From positions 1 through 11,275 of the forward strand of contig DDST01000153.1 of the NCBI GenBank assembly GCA_002343485.1: 11,275 nt of DNA. Direction: 5' to 3'. The stretch comes from Proteobacteria bacterium UBA2383 (GTDB lineage Bacteria > Pseudomonadota > Gammaproteobacteria > Competibacterales > Competibacteraceae). Both the position numbers and the translations under genes were made by a program. A model generated the notes under the pieces. The model saw only the letters and a list, made by a program, of their open reading frames with translations, was not told the DNA's origin and did no database searches. Positions 5,500 through 11,275 of the stretch are shown piece after piece. The stretch's first letter is position 1; each line of letters opens with the position of its first letter.

Positions 5500-8163
5500 A
5501 TGCATGTTGAAGAAAACCAGCTTCAGCCGTTCATTGAACCCATCAATTGGAAAGGGTTTATGGATATTCAGTTAACTGACTATTGGGGAAAAGCACGTCT
5601 TGATCCTGCTCGTAATGTTCTGCTCGCTTGGCATCCCTTAGCAGAACACTGTCTCGATGTGGCGATAGTCTTCCGTGCTTTAGCCGCCTTGCCAGTCATC
5701 CGCCGCCGTTTGGACGTGGCGGCTCAATCTTCACTCACTGAAACTGATTTAGATCGTCTTGCAGTGTTTGCGCTGTTGCACGACCTGGGCAAACCGAACC
5801 GGGGGTTTCAGGAAAAAATCCTGCGTCCGGATGCGCCTCAGGCAGGTCATATTCGTGAACTAGCCCCGCTGTTCTTCGAGGGCGATCTGAAGGCACGGTT
5901 GGCTGAAGCTTTGGCCGTCGAGACCTGGGCAGCCTGGTTTGCCGGCCCCGATGAGGGTGAAGCGTTACTGATCGCGACGCTGTCACATCATGGCCGTCCA
6001 GTCCGTTTTGATTCAAGCGAGCGCACCGGCTCCTATCACACCGCGAAAACCCAGTGGTGGCGGCCGGAAAACGGACGAGACCCCTTCCAGGGTATTGCGG
6101 CGTTGTGGACGATGGCGCAGCAGGCTTTTCCAAGAGCCTTTGTTCCGGGAGGAGCGCCATTACCGGCGCCGCCTGCGTTGCAGCATCGCTTCGCGGGGCT
6201 GGTGATGTTAGCCGACTGGCTGGGTTCGCATGAAAGCTTCTTTCCCTTCGACCGGGACATGGGTGACCGTTTGGCTTTTGCGCCCAATGCAGCCAGCCGG
6301 GCATTGCGGGCTGTGGGATTGGATACGCAGCCATACCGGGACACTTTAGGAACGTCTCTACCCGCGTTTGCTGCGGTGTTTGGGTTTGCGCCCTATCCAT
6401 TGCAACAAACACTGTCGGCCTGGCCAGTGAACGAAGCGGACCGGTTATTGATCCTGGAAGCGGAAACCGGCTCTGGGAAAACCGAGGCGGCGTTGGCGCG
6501 TTTTCTGGCGCTGTTCGCGGCGAGGGAAATCGATGGGCTGTATTTCGCCTTGCCCACCCGGGCCGCAGCGCGAGAACTCTATGGCCGGGTGTTACGGATG
6601 GTGGAGACGGTGTTTCCCGACCCAACTGGCCGGCCCCCGGTGCTGCTGGCGGTGCCCGGCTATGCGCAATTGGATGGAGTGGATGTAAAAACCGTGCTAC
6701 CCAGCCCGGAAACCCGCTGGGAAGATGATTCAACACGGGCGCAGCAGGAACGGGCCTGGGCGGCGGAACGGCCCAAGCGCTTTCTGGCGGCGACGGTGGC
6801 GGTCGGCACTCTGGATCAGGTGTTGTTGAGTGTGTTGCAAGTCCCCCATGCCCATTTGCGCTCGGTGTGTCTGGACCGGCAATTACTGGTGGTGGATGAA
6901 GTCCACGCCAGCGATCCGTATATGCGCGAATTGCTGACGCAGTTGCTGGCTCATCATCTGGGCCTTGGCGGTCATGCCTTGCTGTTGTCGGCGACGCTGG
7001 GCGCTGTGGCGCGCACCCAGTTTCTTCACGCTGGCGCTCGACCCCAAGCTGGCCCGGATTATGAGACCGCGCAAGCAACGCCCTATCCGGCGTTGACTGT
7101 GGCAGGGCAACCCTCCCGGGCGATTCCCGCGGCGACCCAAGGCAAAACCGTCCAAGTTGCGTGTGTATCGGCGCTGGCCGGTCCCGTGGCGCTGTTACCG
7201 CGCTTGCAGGAGGCGGTAGAGGCCGGGGCGCGGGTGTTGGTGGTGCTCAATACCGTGGCGCGGGTGATAGCGTTGCAAGCAGCGCTGGAGGCAGCGTTAC
7301 CGGCTGAGACACTGTTCCAGTGTGCGGGGGTCATCGCGCCGCATCATGGCCGCTTTGCGGCGGTGGATCGGACGGTGTTGGATGCGGCAGTCAGCGCCCG
7401 CTGGGGTCGAGGTTCCGCACCGGGGCCGGTGCTGCTGGTCGGGACACAAACCTTGGAACAGAGCCTCGATCTGGATGCGGATCTGCTGATCACGGATTTG
7501 TGTCCGATGGATGTGCTGTTGCAGCGCATCGGGCGTTTGCATCGGCATGACCGGGCGCGGCCCGCTGGATTTAAAACGGCGCGATGTGTGGTGCTGGTTC
7601 CTGAAGATTTGACTTTGGAAAACCTGCTGCGGAGCAATGGCCAGGTCAGCGGCATGGCGGGGTTAGGCAGCGTCTATCCGGATCTGCGGGTGATGCGGTT
7701 GACGCTGGATTTATTACGGAATGAACCAATCTGGGTCATTCCTCGTGATAACCGCCGCCTGGTGGAAGGAGCGACGCATCCCGAGGCGCTGGCGATGCTG
7801 GATAGCCCGATATGGCAACGCCACGCTCAGAAGGTGGAAGGTGAGGCATTGGCGCAGGCGCTTCAGGCCACCTTAGCCGGTATCCAGCCGAAACCATTTG
7901 GAACATTCACCTTTAATCCGCTCAATACGGCGGTGCAAACCCGGTTAGGGTTGAATGATTGGCGGGTGCGCCTGGAACGGACCGTGACCAGTCCGTTTGG
8001 GCAACGGTTGGCGGAAATCGTGATTCCGGGCCATCTGGCCCCGGCAACGCCGGAAGAAACCGCGCAAGTGCTGATCCAGAATGCAGACCGGATCATGTTG
8101 CAGTGCGGTGAACGGCGCTACCGTTATACCCGCATGGGCTTACAACGGGAGGAGGAGATATGA
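5500..8163 (+). CDS. cas3: CRISPR-associated nuclease-helicase Cas3 (type I-E)
   Basis: This 887-aa protein is recruited by Cascade to an R-loop, nicks the non-target strand and then unwinds and degrades it. The N-terminal HD nuclease domain (about 30-270) shows WHPLAEH (H45, H50), HDLGK (H94-D95), SHHG (H163-H164) and a likely metal Asp at D239 in MLADWLG. The SF2 helicase follows, with motif I ETGSGKT (322-328), PTRAAAREL, the Walker B box DEVH (466-469), SAT (497-499), and motif VI QRIGRLHRH from 675. All catalytic residues are present and the length is normal, so it should be active. The ATG at 5500 has a clear Shine-Dalgarno site (AGAGGGG, 5 bp away); an alternative in-frame Met is at 5560. 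The stop overlaps the cas8e start (ATGA). It is the first gene of the operon. Confidence 0.96.
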   Translation: MHVEENQLQPFIEPINWKGFMDIQLTDYWGKARLDPARNVLLAWHPLAEHCLDVAIVFRALAALPVIRRRLDVAAQSSLTETDLDRLAVFALLHDLGKPNRGFQEKILRPDAPQAGHIRELAPLFFEGDLKARLAEALAVETWAAWFAGPDEGEALLIATLSHHGRPVRFDSSERTGSYHTAKTQWWRPENGRDPFQGIAALWTMAQQAFPRAFVPGGAPLPAPPALQHRFAGLVMLADWLGSHESFFPFDRDMGDRLAFAPNAASRALRAVGLDTQPYRDTLGTSLPAFAAVFGFAPYPLQQTLSAWPVNEADRLLILEAETGSGKTEAALARFLALFAAREIDGLYFALPTRAAARELYGRVLRMVETVFPDPTGRPPVLLAVPGYAQLDGVDVKTVLPSPETRWEDDSTRAQQERAWAAERPKRFLAATVAVGTLDQVLLSVLQVPHAHLRSVCLDRQLLVVDEVHASDPYMRELLTQLLAHHLGLGGHALLLSATLGAVARTQFLHAGARPQAGPDYETAQATPYPALTVAGQPSRAIPAATQGKTVQVACVSALAGPVALLPRLQEAVEAGARVLVVLNTVARVIALQAALEAALPAETLFQCAGVIAPHHGRFAAVDRTVLDAAVSARWGRGSAPGPVLLVGTQTLEQSLDLDADLLITDLCPMDVLLQRIGRLHRHDRARPAGFKTARCVVLVPEDLTLENLLRSNGQVSGMAGLGSVYPDLRVMRLTLDLLRNEPIWVIPRDNRRLVEGATHPEALAMLDSPIWQRHAQKVEGEALAQALQATLAGIQPKPFGTFTFNPLNTAVQTRLGLNDWRVRLERTVTSPFGQRLAEIVIPGHLAPATPEETAQVLIQNADRIMLQCGERRYRYTRMGLQREEEI

Positions 8164-9743
8164 ATCTACTGACCGAGCCGGTGTTCCGGGTGCAAACCGC
8201 GACAGGCCCGCAGGCGATGAGTTTGCCGGGGTTGCTGGCGGCGCTGGGGGCGGATACGGTCGAGTCGCTGCCCGGCCTGCAACGCCATCAGGAGGATGCG
8301 TTTCATATTTTTCTCTGCTATCTGGCCGGGGCAGTGCTGGCGCGGGCCGGCGTTCAAGATCCGGTGCAGTCAGAAGCCTTCTGGCGCACTGGGTTGCGGC
8401 AACTGGCCGGGCGTGACGATGACTGTGCCTGGGCGCTGGTGGTCGAGGAGGTGACGCAACCGGCGTTTATGCAGGCACCGTTGGTGAACAAAGCCGATTG
8501 GGCTGCCTTCAAGCCCAAAGCCGATACGCCAGATGCACTGGATGTGCTGCAAACCGCCAAGAACCATGATGTAAAAAGCCAACGGGTTCATGAGGATCAT
8601 CCAGAATGTTGGGTGTATGCCTTGATCAGTTTGCAGACGATGACGGGGTTGATGGGGCGTGGCAACTACGGGATCGCCCGCATGAATAGCGGCACGGGCA
8701 GCCGGGTGTGTGTCGGGCTGCGTTACGACGAAGCTCTCGGCGGACGCTGGCGGCGGGAAACCCGCAAGCTGCTGGATTACCGCGCTGAATTGCTGGTGAA
8801 CCCATGGCCTTACCGTTCCGATGGGCTGGTGTTGTTGTGGTTGCCCTCGTGGGATCTGCAAACCGCGCTGCCCTTAACCAAACTCGATCCTTTTTTTATT
8901 GAAATAGCCCGAGCGGTCCGGCTGACCGTCAATAATGGATGGATTCAAGCACTGGGGGTGGGCACTGCGGGCAATCGGATTGCGGCCAAGGAGCAAAAGG
9001 GCATCGTGGGCGATCCGTGGACGCCGCTGGTCGATGACGGCAAAGAGAAAAAAGCCTGGACGGTAATGGCGCCGTTCTTTTCACCGCAACGCTTACGTAA
9101 CCTGATTTTTGAAAAAGAGGGATTTGCAGCCGCTGCCATGCAGCAGCCGGACCCGGACCGGACGGCCCAAGCCTGTTGGGTGCAGGCCGCCGTGCTGTCG
9201 CCGGGTGGCATGGGCAAAACCGATGGCTTTCATGAAGCCACGGTACGGATTCCGGCGCGAGCCGCCGCGCGCTTGTTTGGCGGTGACGCGGCGCGTGAGC
9301 GCTTGGCGGAACTCAGTGGCTTGGGTCTGAATGATGCGGCGGCGATGCAAAACAAAGTACTCAAACCGGCACTGTACGCCTGGCTGGAAGCTGGGCCAGA
9401 GCAGATTGATTGGGACAAACGGGAAGTGAGCGCTTGGGTGGAACAAACCGTGCGCTCGTTCGCGGCCATCTGGCACACCGTTTTTTTTGATTGGCTGTGG
9501 AACTCCGTTGACCAGGCTGACGCGGACGCCGTGCGTTGTTTCTGGCTGCAAACCTTGGAGCGCCATGCCCGCCAAACTCTAGCCGGCGCCATTGCCCGCT
9601 TCCCCGCGCGCACTGGCCGTTATTACCGGTCACGGGTTCGGGCCAACGGCGTGTTTTCCGGTTGTTTGTTCAAGATTTTTCCCGAATTGAAGGAGATCAC
9701 CGATGCCAGACGCCGTACTGTCACCGACGCTACCTGCCCCTGA
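8160..9743 (+). CDS. casA: Cascade large subunit Cas8e (Cse1/CasA)
   Basis: This 527-aa protein is close to the usual length (E. coli CasA is about 500 aa). It is the large subunit of type I-E Cascade. It reads the PAM, sits at the crRNA 5' end and recruits Cas3. The opening MNLLTEPVFRV is typical. TAKNHDVKSQRV (about 132-143) corresponds to loop L1, and GRGNYGIARMNSGTGSR (166-182) is the strongly conserved block next to it. The C-terminal part has the helical-bundle character of the family (DWLWNSVD and so on). A strong Shine-Dalgarno site, GGGAGGAGG, lies in the end of cas3, with a 4-bp ATGA overlap suggesting coupled translation. The 3' end overlaps cas11 by 41 bp. Confidence 0.94.
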   Translation: MNLLTEPVFRVQTATGPQAMSLPGLLAALGADTVESLPGLQRHQEDAFHIFLCYLAGAVLARAGVQDPVQSEAFWRTGLRQLAGRDDDCAWALVVEEVTQPAFMQAPLVNKADWAAFKPKADTPDALDVLQTAKNHDVKSQRVHEDHPECWVYALISLQTMTGLMGRGNYGIARMNSGTGSRVCVGLRYDEALGGRWRRETRKLLDYRAELLVNPWPYRSDGLVLLWLPSWDLQTALPLTKLDPFFIEIARAVRLTVNNGWIQALGVGTAGNRIAAKEQKGIVGDPWTPLVDDGKEKKAWTVMAPFFSPQRLRNLIFEKEGFAAAAMQQPDPDRTAQACWVQAAVLSPGGMGKTDGFHEATVRIPARAAARLFGGDAARERLAELSGLGLNDAAAMQNKVLKPALYAWLEAGPEQIDWDKREVSAWVEQTVRSFAAIWHTVFFDWLWNSVDQADADAVRCFWLQTLERHARQTLAGAIARFPARTGRYYRSRVRANGVFSGCLFKIFPELKEITDARRRTVTDATCP

Positions 9744-10233
9744 ACCGCCTTCGCTGGCCCATCTGATCGGTCAGGTCGCTGCAATCATCGGCAGCGAGAA
9801 TTTCCCGGCTGGGGAGCGGGCCGCGCTCAAACGCCTAGCCCCGGATCGGCCACCGTCGCTGGCCTTCTACCGGTTCTGCTTCCAGCGGCGATTGCCGGAC
9901 GGTTGGCAAAACAAGACCGGTGCATGGCAAACCTTGCTGGCAGGTTTGGCATTGATGGGAACACCAGCGCATAACCCGAAGCGGCCACTGGGTCAAGCAC
10001 TGGCGGAGCACCGTTACAGTGAGGCCCGTTTGGAACGGTTGCTCGCAGCTCAAGACGACGTGCTGTACACCCTGACCTTGCGCGTCGCCCGCTTTCTGGC
10101 CGCCAAGGGGGAAAGCGTCAATTGGCTGGATTTAGCGCAATTGCTGCTCGCCCAGGACCGCGACAAACGGGAGGCCGTGCGTTTGAAGATCGCTGGCGAC
10201 TATTACCGTCATCAAAATAATGAGAAGGACTGA
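9703..10233 (+). CDS. casB: Cascade small subunit Cas11 (Cse2/CasB)
   Basis: This 176-aa protein is in the Cse2 size range (E. coli CasB is 160 aa). Two copies line the belly of Cascade and stabilise the displaced strand and the crRNA-target duplex. The sequence is mostly helical and basic, with FPAGERAALKRLAP, FYRFCFQRRLP, LGQALAEHRYSEARLERLLA and LTLRVARFLAAKG in the order seen in Cse2 proteins. The first 15 residues, rich in Pro and Ala, are an extension that overlaps the end of cas8e. A Shine-Dalgarno site (AAGGAG) lies 7 bp before the ATG at 9703. Only 3 bp separate the stop from the cas7 start. Confidence 0.93.
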   Translation: MPDAVLSPTLPAPEPPSLAHLIGQVAAIIGSENFPAGERAALKRLAPDRPPSLAFYRFCFQRRLPDGWQNKTGAWQTLLAGLALMGTPAHNPKRPLGQALAEHRYSEARLERLLAAQDDVLYTLTLRVARFLAAKGESVNWLDLAQLLLAQDRDKREAVRLKIAGDYYRHQNNEKD

Positions 10234-10236
10234 TCC

Positions 10237-11259
10237 ATGTTCCTGCAAATTCATACTCTGACTTCCTATCACGCCAGCCTGTTGAACCGGGATGACGCGG
10301 GCCTGGCTAAGCGGATTCCCTTCGGGAATGCGACCCGTTTGCGCGTGTCCTCGCAGTGCCTCAAGCGCCATTGGCGGGAGCGTTTGCATGAAACCGTACC
10401 TCTGCCGGGCGGCTTGCGGACCCGGCATTTCTTTGAGCGGGTGATTGTCCGGCGCTTGGTGGAACAGGAAGGAGTGCCTCCGGATCAAGCGCAGGCGTTG
10501 GCCTTGGCGCTGGTGGCGCTGCTGTTGCAGAAGTCGGCGAAGGCCGGCAAAGCCGCCAAGGCGGAAAAGGGCAAGAAAGGGAAGAAAGTTAAGGAGGAGC
10601 CAGAACAACCGGAAATGGACTTTGGCGAAGAAGGAGAGCCGGTGGACACCACGGAAACGGCAGGATTGCTGGTCAAACAACCGGTTCTGTTTGGCCAGCC
10701 TGAGGCGGATTTTCTGGTGGCGGTGCTCAAAGACTGCGCGGCGGCGGGTCCAGATGCGGAAAAACGCTTGCAGGAACGGTTGAAGAAAGACAAAGACAAC
10801 TTCAAGGCGATGCTGGCGCAAGCGGGTCACGGCCATTTGTATGCTGGCTTGGAGGGCGCGTTGTTTGGGCGGTTTGTGACTTCGGACATTCTGTCCCGCA
10901 GTGATGCCTGTGTGCATGTCGCCCATGCCTTGACGGTGCATCCGTTGGATACAGAAGTGGATTACTTCACGGTCGTCGATGACTTGAATCGTGATGATGA
11001 AACCGGCGCGGCCCATGCCGGGGATATGGAACTGGGCGCGGGACTGTTCTATGGCTATGTCGTCGTGGACGTGCCCGGATTGCTGTCGAACCTGACCGGT
11101 TGCGACCGCAAGGATTGGAAGACACAAGAGGTTCAGGAGGCCCGGCAGGTGCTGCAAGGACTGGTGCGCACCATCGCCGAAGTTACGCCAGGGGCGAAAT
11201 TAGGCTCGACCGCGCCTTACGCCCGAGCCGATTTCGTGCTGTTGGAAACAGGGCGGTAG
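10237..11259 (+). CDS. casC: Cascade backbone subunit Cas7 (CasC/Cse4), probably frameshifted at 3' end
   Basis: Six copies of Cas7 form the crRNA-binding backbone of type I-E Cascade. The N-terminus, FLQIHTLTSYHASLLNRDD followed by KRIPFGNATRLRVSSQCLKRHWRE, is highly conserved, as are FVTSDILSRSDACVHVAHALTVH and GAKLGSTAPYA near the end. A Lys-rich stretch (10 Lys in residues 99-119) followed by an acidic stretch (120-141) forms a low-complexity insertion after the first helices. The frame stops at 340 aa (E. coli CasC is 363), just after FVLLETGR, where the family normally goes on for some 20 more residues. Shifting frame inside the GGG at 11251-11253 gives GGSAPKKT running off the window, which fits the expected tail. 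The gene is thus likely broken by 1 nt, or the base is an error. The Shine-Dalgarno site is GAGAAGG, 8 bp before the ATG. Confidence 0.92.
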   Translation: MFLQIHTLTSYHASLLNRDDAGLAKRIPFGNATRLRVSSQCLKRHWRERLHETVPLPGGLRTRHFFERVIVRRLVEQEGVPPDQAQALALALVALLLQKSAKAGKAAKAEKGKKGKKVKEEPEQPEMDFGEEGEPVDTTETAGLLVKQPVLFGQPEADFLVAVLKDCAAAGPDAEKRLQERLKKDKDNFKAMLAQAGHGHLYAGLEGALFGRFVTSDILSRSDACVHVAHALTVHPLDTEVDYFTVVDDLNRDDETGAAHAGDMELGAGLFYGYVVVDVPGLLSNLTGCDRKDWKTQEVQEARQVLQGLVRTIAEVTPGAKLGSTAPYARADFVLLETGR

Positions 11260-11275
11260 TGCCCCAAAAAAGACT

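Noticed and set aside
5735..7078. Long open frame on the minus strand (447 codons)
   Set aside because: It lies opposite cas3, which has every expected motif. The product is Pro/Arg-rich low-complexity sequence typical of the antisense of a GC-rich gene.
10132..11157. Minus-strand open frame opposite cas11/cas7 (341 codons)
   Set aside because: It overlaps two well-supported cas genes throughout, and its product is Gln/His/Leu-rich with no recognisable domain.
1..11275. CRISPR repeat array within the window
   Set aside because: No regularly spaced direct repeats of about 28-29 bp are visible. In type I-E loci the array usually lies beyond cas2, which is outside this window.

Overview
The window is two accessory regions joined end to end, with every intact gene on the + strand. 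The high GC content, strong Shine-Dalgarno sites and kinds of protein encoded suggest a GC-rich proteobacterium, probably a gammaproteobacterium. Nothing in the sequence fixes the species.

Positions 1-4147 are a stretch of an integron gene-cassette array. The signature is a series of short, unrelated, promoterless genes. Each stop codon lies in or next to an attC R'' core (RYYYAAC) and is followed by an imperfect palindrome that ends in an R' core (GTTRRRY). Good attC sites end at 499, 1327, 1891, 2442 and 3529, and a worn one ends near 4147. No integrase or attI is present, so the array must continue to the left. The cargo is a partial class I methyltransferase, an unknown 170-aa protein, a small two-helix membrane protein, a GNAT acetyltransferase, a zinc-free MDR-type NAD(P)H oxidoreductase, a HicB-like antitoxin with a replaced C-terminus, and a small LMW-PTP-like protein that overlaps it. 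A 145-bp palindromic, MITE-like structure lies between cassette 2 and a long 135-bp attC.

Positions 4148-5499 are a boundary zone. It holds an OsmC/Ohr-family peroxidase with its own Shine-Dalgarno site and a terminator, then an AT-rich non-coding stretch, then the frameshifted remains of a ribbon-helix-helix (antitoxin-like) gene.

Positions 5500-11275 are the front of a type I-E CRISPR-Cas operon: cas3, cas8e (cse1/casA), cas11 (cse2/casB) and cas7 (casC). The genes are packed with 4-bp and 41-bp overlaps and a 3-bp gap, so translation is probably coupled. Cas8e, Cas11 and Cas7 are Cascade subunits, and Cas3 is the recruited HD nuclease-helicase. cas5, cas6, cas1, cas2 and the repeat array would lie to the right, outside the window. 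The annotated cas7 frame stops at 11259, but the next frame carries on with what looks like the normal Cas7 tail, which suggests a 1-nt frameshift (mutation or assembly error).

No wholly new system is evident. The points that most deserve checking are the cas7 frameshift, the palindrome beside the long attC, the HicB/phosphatase fusion cassette, the duplicated translation start of the acetyltransferase, and the dead RHH gene upstream of cas3.
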